Below, one piece after another: positions 27,347-37,558 of a DNA stretch of 64,000 nucleotides. A program made the position numbers and the translations under genes. The DNA lies in the NCBI RefSeq assembly GCF_030542965.1, contig NZ_JAUAOA010000002.1, positions 285,744 to 349,743 on the forward strand, written 5' to 3'. A model generated the notes under the pieces. The model made no database searches, had not been told where the DNA came from, and worked only from the letters and a program-made list of their open reading frames with translations. Position 1 is the stretch's first letter, and each line of letters starts with the position of its first letter. The DNA comes from Azotosporobacter soli. GTDB lineage: Bacteria > Bacillota > Negativicutes > SG130.

Positions 27347-28102
27347 TTATCGCATGATTTCTTTTTCTAATGACTTTTTCAAACCTTCATTTCTTTCGTG
27401 CATTGTATTAATCATTTTCAACTGAGGCTCTTCTTCAAGAAGCGCTAAGATATCATTCATTTCAAACACAGGATTTTGCGGATATAACCGCTCATAAATT
27501 TTACAAACCAACTCATAGTCGCGCACTTCATCAACAGTCCATCTCAAGTAAGATAAATCCTGTTCATTTCTATAACTACCTGTTTTAAACTCTTGTAAAT
27601 TTTGGTTTATATATAGCGTTACGTGCTCACGTTGCGATGGACGTTTTGCTTCGCGCCACGCTCTCTCGAGACTGTTATAGGTTATTACCTCAACATCCAA
27701 CCCATCCGGATACGTAGGCTCTGTCGCATTGCTCGTATAATCATAGTTATTATCAATATGATATTTGATGACTTTATCGATTAATCCCGGTTCTAATAAT
27801 GGACAATCTCCTGTAATACGTACAATGTGCTCCGGTTTAAATCGCAAACTCACCTGCCAAAATCGATCCAACACATCATCCAGACTTCCGCGAAAACATT
27901 CTATTCCATGTTCATCACATAGACTTTGAATAGGATCATCCGATGCTTCCACACTTGTGGCCACAACTAAAGTTCCTATACAGCTAGCTCGTTTCACTCT
28001 TTCAATTTGGCGAATTAACATCGGAACCCCAAGTATCGGCTTAAGTACCTTTCCCGTTAAGCGACTCGACGACACCCGGGCCTGCAGTATTGTAAGAACC
28101 AA
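27347..28102 (-). CDS. CMP-sugar cytidylyltransferase, PseF/SpsF-like
   Basis: A 251-residue nucleotidyltransferase of the NeuA/KdsB/SpsF type: ILQARVSSSRLTGKVLKPI at the nucleotide loop, IVRITGDCPLLEPGLID for the metal aspartate, and SQREHVTLYINQN plus LRWTVDEVRDYELV further on. It would activate the nonulosonic acid with CTP. A longer frame begins at GTG 28123 and overlaps the upstream gene by 16 bases. The TTG at 28102 has AGAGGGTG about six bases upstream, gives the usual N-terminus and removes the overlap, so I chose it. Together with the synthase and the PseG-like protein it matches the Sps and Pse pathways. Confidence 0.85.
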   Translation of the reverse strand: MVLTILQARVSSSRLTGKVLKPILGVPMLIRQIERVKRASCIGTLVVATSVEASDDPIQSLCDEHGIECFRGSLDDVLDRFWQVSLRFKPEHIVRITGDCPLLEPGLIDKVIKYHIDNNYDYTSNATEPTYPDGLDVEVITYNSLERAWREAKRPSQREHVTLYINQNLQEFKTGSYRNEQDLSYLRWTVDEVRDYELVCKIYERLYPQNPVFEMNDILALLEEEPQLKMINTMHERNEGLKKSLEKEIMR

Positions 28103-28107
28103 CCCAT

Positions 28108-28998
28108 TCACCCTCTTTTCCACAAACTAGGAAATATAATGTTTTTACTTATACCGCTAAAATGATTACTAAGTTCTTTCCTACAGTCTGAAAAGTCTAG
28201 TCGTTCTTTGCACATTTCAATATTACTGCCTAACTGTTGTAAATTATCTACACCAAACACCAGATAATCAATGTTTTCATTTTTATAGGCAAACAAAAAT
28301 GCGGCTTGACTCCGTGTAAATCCGTATTTTTTAATAACCGTGTCAAATTCTCTTAAATATACCTTCGCATCTTCTAAGTGTTGCGGAATAAATTTCTCTT
28401 CCATTAATAAAAACCCTTGTAAAAACGCACTACGAGCAAAAATGGTCACTCCATTTTCTTTCGCTCTTTTAAAAAACAAATCTTGATCCGCACGTTGATC
28501 AAGGATACTATACGGGAGCTGAATATAATCCATTATACCGCTCTCCACAACGTCCATGGCATGCTTCATTTCGTATACCGATACACCTATGTTTTTTACA
28601 AGGCCTCTTTTTTTCCCTTGTAGGAGTCCTTCTACTATCCCTGCATTATAAAAATCCTCTGGAGTATGGAGCAGATAGCCATCTAAAACAGAAAGGTGCA
28701 TTCGTTCCAATGCCCCAATCATTTCTTCCGTCACTTTTTTCGCCGGATCTGCACACTTCTCTGTAATCAAGTTCGGCTTAAGTTTCGTAATAACTTTAAC
28801 ATCATGTTTACTGATGCCATACTGCCCCAGCAACATTTCCGCATCACCATAGGCGCATGCAGTATCAATGCATGTAATTCCACTAGCAAGTGCGTGATCA
28901 ATCATTGCAAACACCTTTTCAACCGATGGTTTGCCTTGCTGATTGTTAATACCATAGTCCATTCCAAACTGAACCGTTCCCAAACATAACTTTGTCAT
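28108..28998 (-). CDS. Aldo/keto reductase
   Basis: A 296-residue aldo/keto reductase. The catalytic Asp and Tyr are in GITCIDTACAYGDAEMLLG, the Lys in KVITKLKP and the His in DGYLLHTPEDF. The substrate barrel continues with KNIGVSVYEMKHAMDVV and the cofactor region near the C-terminus. It starts one base after the pseC stop (TGACATG) and is followed by the cytidylyltransferase gene. It probably reduces a keto group or aldehyde of a sugar or side-chain precursor using NAD(P)H. Aldo/keto reductases are not part of the standard pseudaminic pathway, so it marks this as a variant. Confidence 0.88.
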   Translation of the reverse strand: MTKLCLGTVQFGMDYGINNQQGKPSVEKVFAMIDHALASGITCIDTACAYGDAEMLLGQYGISKHDVKVITKLKPNLITEKCADPAKKVTEEMIGALERMHLSVLDGYLLHTPEDFYNAGIVEGLLQGKKRGLVKNIGVSVYEMKHAMDVVESGIMDYIQLPYSILDQRADQDLFFKRAKENGVTIFARSAFLQGFLLMEEKFIPQHLEDAKVYLREFDTVIKKYGFTRSQAAFLFAYKNENIDYLVFGVDNLQQLGSNIEMCKERLDFSDCRKELSNHFSGISKNIIFPSLWKRG

Positions 28999-28999
28999 G

Positions 29000-30163
29000 T
29001 CAATTCAGCACCTTCTTTAACACGCTTATAATATAATCCTGTTCAATCTCCGTTAAGCCGAAAAAAACCGGTATGCTGATAGCTTGTTCATAATAGCGTT
29101 CCGCAACAGGATAGTCCCCTTGCGCAAATCCCATGTTTTCATAATATGGTTGCGTATGTACCGGTATATAGTGCACATTCACGCCAATATTTTGTTCCCG
29201 CAATTCTTCAAATATTTTTCGGCGATTTTTGCTACATTGGGTTCCGTCAATTTGTATCACATACAAATGCCACGCCGAAGAAGCACTTTTCTCCTGATAC
29301 GGCAATATCAATGGTAATTCTTTCAATTTCTGGGTGTAGCGCTTGGCAAGATAGTCGCGTTTCATCACAAATTCATCAATCCGCTTTAACTGGCTCGCGC
29401 CGAGCGCAGCTTGAAGATCCGTCATGCGATAATTGTAACCAAGTTCTATCTGCTGATAATACCACGGGCCGTGTGTCTCCCCTGCCATATATGCCGAATT
29501 TCTCGTTATACCATGGCTACGTAAACGAATTAACCGTTCATACAGTTCCTTGTCATTGGTTAAAACCATGCCGCCTTCAGCCGTCGTTACTATTTTCACC
29601 GGATGAAAACTGAACACCGTCATATCCGCATAGGCGCAATTTCCGATCGCCTTGCCTTGATATTTTCCGCCAATTGCATGTGAAGCGTCTTCTATCACTT
29701 TAAAACCATACTGCATCGCTAATGCATGAATTCGTTCCATATCACATGACTGCCCGGAAAAATGCACCGGTATGACCACTTTAGGCAACCTTCCCGCCTC
29801 ATCGGCCTGATGCAGTTTTTCTTCCAATTTGGCCACGCTAATATTATACGTTTTCTCATCAATGTCGACAAAATCGACTTGGGCACCGCAATATAAAGCG
29901 CAATTAGCCGATGCGACAAATGTATTGGGACTAGTCCACAACCAATCACCTTCCCCCAGCCCCTCCGCCATGCATGCAATATGCAGCGCCGACGTAGCGC
30001 TGTTTACCGCTACCGCATAGTCGGCGCCACAGTAGTCCGCTACCATTCGCTCAAAATGCTCCACTGCCGGCCCTTGCGTCAGCCAGTCTGACTGCAGCAC
30101 CTCAAGTACGGCCTGAACATCTTCACTAGAAATATCTTGTCGCCCATAGGGAATATTACGCAT
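29000..30163 (-). CDS. pseC: UDP-4-amino-4,6-dideoxy-N-acetyl-beta-L-altrosamine transaminase PseC
   Basis: A 387-residue DegT-family aminotransferase with the PseC N-terminus IPYGRQDISSEDVQAVLEVL and LTQGPAVEHFE. The cofactor loop is NSATSALHIACMA, the PLP aspartate is in VIEDASHAIGG, and the Schiff-base lysine is in FSFHPVKIVTTAEGG. It aminates the 4-keto product of PseB. It begins one base after the pseB stop. Codon use is more GC-rich than in the flanking accessory genes, like pseB and rfbAB. Length and motifs are complete, so it should be active. Confidence 0.92.
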   Translation of the reverse strand: MRNIPYGRQDISSEDVQAVLEVLQSDWLTQGPAVEHFERMVADYCGADYAVAVNSATSALHIACMAEGLGEGDWLWTSPNTFVASANCALYCGAQVDFVDIDEKTYNISVAKLEEKLHQADEAGRLPKVVIPVHFSGQSCDMERIHALAMQYGFKVIEDASHAIGGKYQGKAIGNCAYADMTVFSFHPVKIVTTAEGGMVLTNDKELYERLIRLRSHGITRNSAYMAGETHGPWYYQQIELGYNYRMTDLQAALGASQLKRIDEFVMKRDYLAKRYTQKLKELPLILPYQEKSASSAWHLYVIQIDGTQCSKNRRKIFEELREQNIGVNVHYIPVHTQPYYENMGFAQGDYPVAERYYEQAISIPVFFGLTEIEQDYIISVLKKVLN

Positions 30164-30164
30164 G

Positions 30165-31172
<1,008 letters not shown>

Positions 31173-31208
31173 TCAAAATCTTTTCTTTGCTGAGCTACAC
31201 ACCTAAGA

Positions 31209-31745
31209 TTACTCTTTATGGTAAATCTCCAAATATTCCTGCTCACACTTTAAACGTTCTTGCCAATCCTTTTCATCGATTTGCAAGCAAAGGCAACGTA
31301 TTTTCCGCATCCCAAAATGTCCTTCTGCCTTTTTCACCAATTCTTGCAAATAGGCCTGATCAACATTCCCCACTAATACCAAATCAATGATGCCGCCGTC
31401 AATTCCGCGCGCGTAATCTCCCGTAATAAAAGCAGTCTTCACGTCTCCAAGCCGCTCAATAATTTCGGCCAACAGCGTATCGACGCCCATCATCTTTTTT
31501 ACAATCGCATGCAATTCGGGAAAGATCGGATGTTTTCGATTGGCTCTATACGATTTCGTCCTACCTTCCGACACACACTCAATCAGTTTAGCTTTTGCCA
31601 AATGATTGAGTTCCACACGAATCCCATTAGTTGAATCTCCCATTTCTGAAGCCAGTTCTCGCAAATATGCTTCCCTCTCCGGATTCATAAAAAAACGCAA
31701 TAGCATTTGTATCCGTGTTTTTGACGTAATAATAGAATCCAGCAT
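31209..31745 (-). CDS. Winged-helix regulator with nucleotidyltransferase-like domain
   Basis: A 178-residue protein. Residues about 5-75 form a winged helix: IQMLLRFFMNPEREAYLRELA, then GIRVELNHLAKAKLIE and a basic wing. Residues about 100-165 look like a minimal nucleotidyltransferase domain (FITGDYARGIDGGIIDLVLVG). The usual metal-binding D-x-D is reduced to a single aspartate because the first is replaced, so catalysis is doubtful and the domain may only bind a ligand. It opens the nonulosonate operon, just after a strong hairpin that ends the upstream unit. By position it probably controls this operon. GGAG precedes the ATG. Confidence 0.75.
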   Translation of the reverse strand: MLDSIITSKTRIQMLLRFFMNPEREAYLRELASEMGDSTNGIRVELNHLAKAKLIECVSEGRTKSYRANRKHPIFPELHAIVKKMMGVDTLLAEIIERLGDVKTAFITGDYARGIDGGIIDLVLVGNVDQAYLQELVKKAEGHFGMRKIRCLCLQIDEKDWQERLKCEQEYLEIYHKE

Positions 31746-31760
31746 TTTTTTCTCCTAGTT

Positions 31761-31766
31761 ATCATA
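31761..31766 (-). promoter_or_regulatory. Possible -10 element for the regulator/nonulosonate operon
   Basis: On the minus strand TATGAT lies 15 bases before the regulator's start codon, with TTTATT 17 bases further upstream as a weak -35. It falls between the terminator hairpin and the gene. The -35 partly overlaps the hairpin arm. Low confidence. Confidence 0.3.
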
Positions 31767-31782
31767 TAGTCGTCTTGTAAAG

Positions 31783-31823
31783 GAATAAAACATTGAGTAA
31801 TTTCTATACTCAATGTTTTATTC
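31783..31823 (-). terminator. Intrinsic terminator after the GT4 gene
   Basis: A perfect 17-bp stem (GAATAAAACATTGAGTA paired with its complement) with a seven-base loop, 35 bases downstream of the GT4 stop codon. The run after the stem on the minus strand is T-rich but interrupted (CTTTACAAG). It separates the 40-31.8 kb unit from the nonulosonate operon. Confidence 0.7.
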
Positions 31824-31857
31824 GTCTTTTATACAAAACTTCCTTCTTTTTGTCAGT

Positions 31858-33009
31858 TTATAGGCGTTTCACAATATTTTTGTATATAGTCAACACGATT
31901 TTAGCCATTTGTGCACTTGTAAATTCAGCTTCAAATTTTCTCCGTCCATTCCCCCCCATTTTTTCGATCAAGTTGGGGTCAGCTACAAATCGCTTCATGC
32001 AATCTACCAATGCTTGTTGATTTTGTCGTTCTACTAAAAAACCATTGAATCCATTTTCTACTGTTTCCGGTATCCCTCCAACATTTGATGCAATCACCGG
32101 CATCCCTGCACGAAGCGCTTCCAATATGCTGATTGGCAGCCCTTCCCATTTGCTAATTAGCAAGAATACATCCTGTTCCGCCAAAATTCGTTCCACATCA
32201 CCACGTGCCCCCAAAAACGTTACATACTTATTCAGTTCCAAGTCTGTCGCATTTTTTTTTGCAGCCTCCAATTTTTCTCCATCACCAACAAAGGTCATTG
32301 AAAATCTTATTTGCTCATTTTTTAGCTGTGCCACCGCCCGCAGTACCGTTTCTTGATCTTTCGGTTCCATGAACCGAGCAACCATGATAAATCGAATCGG
32401 ACCGTTCAACTCTCTATGCTTCAAAATTGGAAGACTTCCAATTCCGTTATGTACCAGCAAAAGCCTATCTGCCTGTTTCGGCATCACTGTCAATGCAAGA
32501 TTTCTATCATATTCCGAAACGCAAAGAATTTTTTCCGACCAACTCGTGGCCACACGTTCAATGGCCTTATACATCTTCCGTTTCCATTCTGTTACGCCTT
32601 CGGTAAATGCCCAACCATGCGCTGTAAACAACACTGGTACACCGCACCATTTTGCAGCGATACGTCCTACAATTCCTGCTTTGCTAGAATGGCAATGCAC
32701 TATATCCGGCTTGATTCGATTAATAATTTTTGCTATTCCAGCAGTTGCTCTCACATCATCTAACAAAGAAATTTCCCTAACTAAACTTTCAATGCAATAT
32801 ACCGATATATTTCTCTTGATCAGTTCATCATAGAGCCAGCCAGTCTCACCGACCACGACATGTGGTTCAATATACTCTGCAAGTTCATCTATTAACTGCA
32901 ACAAATGAACTTGTGCACCGCCAATAATAGACATTGTAATTACATAAAGTATTCTAATTACTGGTGGTTCATTTACTATTTTTTCTTCTAGCATACTATC
33001 TATTTTCAT
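31858..33009 (-). CDS. Glycosyltransferase family 4 (GT-B)
   Basis: A 383-residue GT4 enzyme. Its N-terminal domain has IRILYVITMSIIGGAQVHLLQLIDEL and VHCHSSKAGIVGRIAAKWCGVPVLFTAHGWAF. The donor domain has FIMVARFMEPKDQETVLRAVAQL and the E-x7-E site in KWEGLPISILEALRAGMPVI. The GWAF segment and overall form resemble transferases that add the second sugar to a lipid-linked PGT product. It follows the PglC-type gene directly, which fits that role. AGGAGG lies four bases before the ATG. Confidence 0.9.
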   Translation of the reverse strand: MKIDSMLEEKIVNEPPVIRILYVITMSIIGGAQVHLLQLIDELAEYIEPHVVVGETGWLYDELIKRNISVYCIESLVREISLLDDVRATAGIAKIINRIKPDIVHCHSSKAGIVGRIAAKWCGVPVLFTAHGWAFTEGVTEWKRKMYKAIERVATSWSEKILCVSEYDRNLALTVMPKQADRLLLVHNGIGSLPILKHRELNGPIRFIMVARFMEPKDQETVLRAVAQLKNEQIRFSMTFVGDGEKLEAAKKNATDLELNKYVTFLGARGDVERILAEQDVFLLISKWEGLPISILEALRAGMPVIASNVGGIPETVENGFNGFLVERQNQQALVDCMKRFVADPNLIEKMGGNGRRKFEAEFTSAQMAKIVLTIYKNIVKRL

Positions 33010-33023
33010 GCATCCTCCTGTAC

Positions 33024-33587
33024 TTATCGCCGCTCACCGCTTCCCTCTGCAACATGGAACATAGTCATTCCAATAATTCGTAAATCAAACAAAAAAGATT
33101 TATTCGTCAAATATTCTGCATCTAAACGCACTTTATCTTCTAAAGAAATATCATCTCGTCCATTCACCTGCGCCCAACCAGTCAAGCCCGGTGTAAGCTC
33201 TGAAAGGCCTCTTTTATTACGTTCCCATCGTAAGTCATGCTGATTGTACAGTGCCGGTCGTGGCCCGACAATCGACATGTCACCTTTCAAAATATTGATT
33301 AGTTGCGGTAATTCGTCAATGCTAAACTTTCTCAAATAATATCCCACACCGGTTATGTATTGCGCGCTATTCGTCAACTGATCCGTGGCAACTTCCGGTG
33401 TTCCCAGCGCCATTGTCCGGAATTTATACATCAAAAATTCTTTGTCACCTTTCCCAATTCGTCGTTGTGTAAAAAAAACGGGCCCCTTAGAGTCCACCTT
33501 CACCAAAATAGCAACAAATAGCAAGAGAGGCCAACAAAGAATCATAAAAATTCCTGCCATAAAAAAATCAAAACTACGTTTTAACAA
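33024..33587 (-). CDS. Phosphoglycosyl transferase, PglC-type (initiating sugar-1-phosphate transferase)
   Basis: A 187-residue monotopic phosphoglycosyl transferase. It has the re-entrant membrane helix at the N-terminus (LLKRSFDFFMAGIFMILCWP), GPVFFTQRRIGKGDKEFLMYKFRTM, the catalytic D-E in FSIDELPQLINIL, SIVGPRPAL, and LTPGLTGWAQVNGRD. It puts the first sugar-1-phosphate on undecaprenyl phosphate and thus starts O-unit synthesis. The longest frame starts at 33629 and overlaps the upstream gene. The TTG at 33587 has AGGAGG six bases upstream, lies ten bases after the previous stop, and gives the usual PglC N-terminus, so I chose it. Confidence 0.9.
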   Translation of the reverse strand: MLKRSFDFFMAGIFMILCWPLLLFVAILVKVDSKGPVFFTQRRIGKGDKEFLMYKFRTMALGTPEVATDQLTNSAQYITGVGYYLRKFSIDELPQLINILKGDMSIVGPRPALYNQHDLRWERNKRGLSELTPGLTGWAQVNGRDDISLEDKVRLDAEYLTNKSFLFDLRIIGMTMFHVAEGSGERR

Positions 33588-33597
33588 GATACTCCTC

Positions 33598-35427
33598 CTA
33601 CTGAATCCCATGTTTTTTGCGTGCGTCACAATACGTCGAAAGCATTTCCATTAATGCCTCAATAGCATCTGCTCGATCCGTTACTGATTCCAACTTCCTC
33701 ATTCCCCGTTCTAATTCTGCTAGTTCCAACGGATTTAAATTGGCAATATAAATTTTTTCATGCTTTGATGCTGCGGTGCCCTCTTCCGCATTCAGCAACT
33801 CTTCAAATAGTTTTTCACCTGGCCGCAAGCCTGTAAATTCAATCGCAATATCATTGTATGGCTCTAATCCTGAGAGTTCAATCAAATCGCATGCCATATC
33901 CTTAATATTAACAGGATCACCCATATCCAGTACGAAGACCTCTCCCCCCTGTGCCATTGCACCTGCTTGGAGAACCAACTGGCTGGCTTCAGGAATCGTC
34001 ATAAAATATCTCTTCATATCCGGATGCGTAATCGTTATAGGTCCCCCTTGTGCAATCTGTTTCTTGAATAGAGGAATAACGCTACCGCGACTCCCGAGCA
34101 CATTGCCAAAACGAACGGCAACAAATTTTGTCCCGCCCCCGTTCAGTTGTCGAATAATCAGTTCTGCTACTCGCTTTGTAGCTCCCATTACGCTGGTCGG
34201 ATTCACTGCTTTATCCGTGGAGATCATTACAAAAATCTCACATTGAAAACGCTTTGCCGCTTCTGCTACATTTTTTGTACCAAACACATTATTCTTGATT
34301 GCTTCAACCGGTTGAGCCTCCATTAACGGGACATGCTTATGCGCTGCAGCATGAAAAACCACTTGAGGATGCCATTTTTCAAAAATGTGTTCCATAAGCG
34401 CCGCATCCCGAATATCTCCAATCAGCGGGACAACCTCGATTTGCGAAATTTTATTCCGCAATTCATATTCAATCTCATAAATACTGTTTTCACCACGCCC
34501 AAGTAAAATCAATGTCTGCGGCATCATTTCGATGATTTGCCGACACAATTCCGATCCGATCGAACCACCAGCCCCAGTAACCAAAACTCGTTTTCCTCTC
34601 AGATAGGCAGTAATTTGTTCTAAATCCAAATGCACCGGATCCCGTCGAAGTAAATCTTCCAGATCAACATTGCGCAATTCCTGCATACTAACTTTTCCAT
34701 CATGTAATCCATATGATTCCGGCAATATTTTCACGCTACATTTTGTATTTTTGCATTCGCGTATAATTTCTCTCAACATAATTCCATTAATCGATGGCAT
34801 AGCAACAATAATTTCATGAATGCCGTTATCTTCCACCACCTCACGTAAACAGCTTCGATTACCTATCACCCTGATTCCAAACATCGTTCGATTCCGTTTC
34901 GCCTCGGCATCATCAATAAACCCAACCAATCTCTTTTCACCATAGTGCTGATGTTGAATTTCTCTTGCCAGCATTGCTCCAGCATCGCCTGCACCATAAA
35001 TCAATACATTCTTTACATTCTGCTGTTCCTGCCGTTTGCGGAAATAATGCGCCATTCTCACACAAAAACGAGTCCCACCAACAAAGGTAAGCAACAACAA
35101 TGCATTAATAAAATGAAAACTGTAAGGCAAACGAATTTGAGCTATGTACAAATATGTAATATTCAGTACCACACTAATTAATACCGCATTAAGGATGGCC
35201 ACCACTTCATTGACACTAGCATATCGCCACATTCGTCTGTATAGTCCAGAAAAATAAAACGCTGTTAAACCTATTAATATAAAAATTGGCAAAACCGTAT
35301 ATAGCGTCGAGAAAAACGGATCCTGATAATTACCTTCCATCCTAATTAGCAACGCAGTATATGGCGCCAATATTAGTATCAAAAAATCGGTTGCCAACAA
35401 TCCGGTTATCTTAAGAGCCTGTTCCAT
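33598..35427 (-). CDS. Membrane-bound NDP-sugar 4,6-dehydratase, FlaA1/PglF/WbpM-like
   Basis: A 609-residue protein. Four membrane helices (about residues 10-125) are followed by a CoA-binding-like Rossmann segment (VLIYGAGDAGAMLAREI) and a full dehydratase domain: RVLVTGAGGSIGSELCRQI, VFHAAAHKHVPLME, STDKAVNPTSVMGATKR (Met in place of the usual Tyr, as in this family) and RFGNVLGSRGSVIPLF. It converts UDP-GlcNAc to the 4-keto-6-deoxy sugar with retained configuration, the entry to QuiNAc, bacillosamine or related sugars. It directly precedes the phosphoglycosyl transferase, suggesting the first sugar of the repeat derives from its product. Confidence 0.92.
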   Translation of the reverse strand: MEQALKITGLLATDFLILILAPYTALLIRMEGNYQDPFFSTLYTVLPIFILIGLTAFYFSGLYRRMWRYASVNEVVAILNAVLISVVLNITYLYIAQIRLPYSFHFINALLLLTFVGGTRFCVRMAHYFRKRQEQQNVKNVLIYGAGDAGAMLAREIQHQHYGEKRLVGFIDDAEAKRNRTMFGIRVIGNRSCLREVVEDNGIHEIIVAMPSINGIMLREIIRECKNTKCSVKILPESYGLHDGKVSMQELRNVDLEDLLRRDPVHLDLEQITAYLRGKRVLVTGAGGSIGSELCRQIIEMMPQTLILLGRGENSIYEIEYELRNKISQIEVVPLIGDIRDAALMEHIFEKWHPQVVFHAAAHKHVPLMEAQPVEAIKNNVFGTKNVAEAAKRFQCEIFVMISTDKAVNPTSVMGATKRVAELIIRQLNGGGTKFVAVRFGNVLGSRGSVIPLFKKQIAQGGPITITHPDMKRYFMTIPEASQLVLQAGAMAQGGEVFVLDMGDPVNIKDMACDLIELSGLEPYNDIAIEFTGLRPGEKLFEELLNAEEGTAASKHEKIYIANLNPLELAELERGMRKLESVTDRADAIEALMEMLSTYCDARKKHGIQ

Positions 35428-35455
35428 GACAATCCTTCTTTCATTGATCCATTCT

Positions 35456-36448
35456 TTATTTCAAATCACTTTTCGTACTCACGTTCTCCAGTTCTATATA
35501 AAAACGGTCCAACCACCGCTCCCACGTATATTCCTGTACCACTTCATCCGCCACTGGTTGATACGCGCTTTGTAAAAATTCTTTCAATCGCTCTTCTTTG
35601 TCTAATCCGAGAATAAAAATATTTTCTGGCTGATAGAATGCATAGCTACGAATTTCCGAATTGTCGGTAATCAGCTTTTTCTTAAAAAATAGAGATTCTA
35701 GCGATCTTAGCGTTAAACCATTTTGCCCCGTATCTTCTAATTCAATAATCACTTTTGTTTGCCAAATCATTTTCACCACTTCAGCATAAGATACTCCTTG
35801 TTCCGTTAGAATTTCGAGTTCTTCCAACGAGCATTCCTTATACGATTGCTGACGGGCCTTCTTTAAAACTATCTTAGTTCGATATTGATATCCCTCCAAC
35901 ATTTTTTTTAACTCAATGACCTTTTTCAGTCGATTTTTATCCACGCCAATAAAAAATGCGTCATAAAATTCCGCTTGCGGATCCGGCCCTTTTTCATACG
36001 CAGCAAGAATCTCCTCATTCGCAAACATATCATCATAGCAAAAGCGACTGTGTTTCATTCCGTGTTCCTCACAATCATTTTTGTCAAACGACCATAACTC
36101 GCACGGTAAATGACGGAAGTTACGCGGATGATTTCGACCGTTCGGTGAAAACTTGTTCACATAATAAATCACAATTCGTATCTGAGGATTTTTTCTATGT
36201 ATATATTTAATAATATCTGGTCCTCGCAAACCATCAAACAAGATCACCGTATCATAGTTTTCAATCTCTTTTTTCCAATCTTCATACCAAATTTCTTCAC
36301 CACAAATCGGCAAATGTTCATGCAATCTCTGTAAACATCTGGCAATAGCTGACATAGGTTTATAAATTTCGGCCACATTTACAAATGCATTTCGTTTTCG
36401 CGAACCGTTTAAAACCAGAATTTTATGTTTCTGATACGCATGCTCCAT
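35456..36448 (-). CDS. Putative glycosyltransferase-like LPS biosynthesis protein
   Basis: A 330-residue cytoplasmic protein without strong motifs. The N-terminal half (ILVLNGSRKRNAFVNVAEIY, VILFDGLRGPDIIKYIHRK) and the C-terminal TKVIIELEDTGQNGLTLRSLESLFFKKKLITDN segment fit the donor-binding region of a GT-B transferase, in which the L-R-S-L-E part recalls CgeB-like proteins. Context (CgeB-like and GT9 genes next door) supports a role in sugar transfer. The ATG at 36448 lacks a good ribosome site, so the true start may be a few codons away. Confidence 0.5.
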   Translation of the reverse strand: MEHAYQKHKILVLNGSRKRNAFVNVAEIYKPMSAIARCLQRLHEHLPICGEEIWYEDWKKEIENYDTVILFDGLRGPDIIKYIHRKNPQIRIVIYYVNKFSPNGRNHPRNFRHLPCELWSFDKNDCEEHGMKHSRFCYDDMFANEEILAAYEKGPDPQAEFYDAFFIGVDKNRLKKVIELKKMLEGYQYRTKIVLKKARQQSYKECSLEELEILTEQGVSYAEVVKMIWQTKVIIELEDTGQNGLTLRSLESLFFKKKLITDNSEIRSYAFYQPENIFILGLDKEERLKEFLQSAYQPVADEVVQEYTWERWLDRFYIELENVSTKSDLK

Positions 36449-36538
36449 AATTTATTCGAATCCTATCAAGACAGTACAACCAATGCTGCACTGTTTCGAT
36501 ATCCTCCTTTTTCAGAGTTTCGCATTCCTACCTTTATT

Positions 36539-37558
36539 CTACAACAATTCTTGCCTTCTTTTTTGCAGACATTCACAACATGCCTGATATACTTCATCAA
36601 CTGAAATTTCCGCCATACATCGCGGCTCCTTGCAATTCGACCCGGCGTATCCATCACACGGACTGCACGACACTCCTGCCATAATCACACTGCAGTTACG
36701 CCGCGGAGCCCAACGTTTCGGATCAGTATGTCCGTATAGAGCGACGCAGGGCGTATCGTATGCAGCCGCCATGTGAATCGGCAGACTGCAAGAATTAACC
36801 AGCAGCTTGGCTTTTTTTACAATATATGCCGCCTGACGTAAATTTGTCCTCCCACTTAAATTAACCACGCCAGGCATATTCCATGTTATATTCTGCTCGC
36901 CAAAACTACCAAATACAACTGTCAAAATCCCCTGTTCTTCGTACAAACGCACGAATAATTCTCGCCACTTTTCTCTCGGCCAATCTTTTAAAAACAAAGC
37001 GGTGAGCGGCGAACAAGCCACATATGCGACACCTTGCTTTATTCCGCCTTCCTCTAACATTTTTTCCACCGCTATTTTTTCCATTTCTGTTGCCTCAGCA
37101 AAATAAAGCTGTTCCAACGCGGTTGTTTTCATATCAATTCCTAATGTTTTTTTCAGCAGTTCCGCCGATGCATACGGTTCGTAGATATGATCCAGATGCT
37201 TTTCCCATGTCGTGGCATGCGTAAGCCACAGTTTTCGTTTATGCGCAATCCCTACACGTAGTGGAACCCGTGCCAAAAAAGCCAGTAAAGTCGGACGATA
37301 TTGTAAATCAAAAAAAATCGCCGCATCATGCCCCCGCATTTTTTTTATGACGCTCCAACTACTATCTTTTTTTTTGTCATACACAAATACTTCGTCAATA
37401 AAAGGAAGTCCTTGCACTGCGTCGACTGCATTTTTAAAGACCATTAATGTAATCCAACAATTCATTTGGCGCTTCATTTCCGCTAATATCGGCGTAAGCA
37501 AAATCACATCTCCAATGCCAGCCTGTTTGCTGACAAAAATTCGTTTCAGCATTTTCAT
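36539..37558 (-). CDS. Heptosyltransferase-family (GT9) glycosyltransferase
   Basis: A 339-residue GT9 protein. It starts RIFVSKQAGIGDVILLTPILAEMK, the GDxxxxTP motif of GT9, and has AYVACSPLTALFLKDWPREKW and LVNSCSLPIHMAAAYDTPCVALYGHTDPKRWAPRR, the donor region. A cysteine-rich end (CSPCDGYAGSNCKEPRC) resembles those of other GT9 enzymes in this locus. Start overlaps the CgeB-like gene stop by 4 bases. It lies outside the GC-rich core block and has AT-rich codons, so it may act on an outer sugar or a strain-specific core residue. Confidence 0.88.
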   Translation of the reverse strand: MKMLKRIFVSKQAGIGDVILLTPILAEMKRQMNCWITLMVFKNAVDAVQGLPFIDEVFVYDKKKDSSWSVIKKMRGHDAAIFFDLQYRPTLLAFLARVPLRVGIAHKRKLWLTHATTWEKHLDHIYEPYASAELLKKTLGIDMKTTALEQLYFAEATEMEKIAVEKMLEEGGIKQGVAYVACSPLTALFLKDWPREKWRELFVRLYEEQGILTVVFGSFGEQNITWNMPGVVNLSGRTNLRQAAYIVKKAKLLVNSCSLPIHMAAAYDTPCVALYGHTDPKRWAPRRNCSVIMAGVSCSPCDGYAGSNCKEPRCMAEISVDEVYQACCECLQKRRQELL

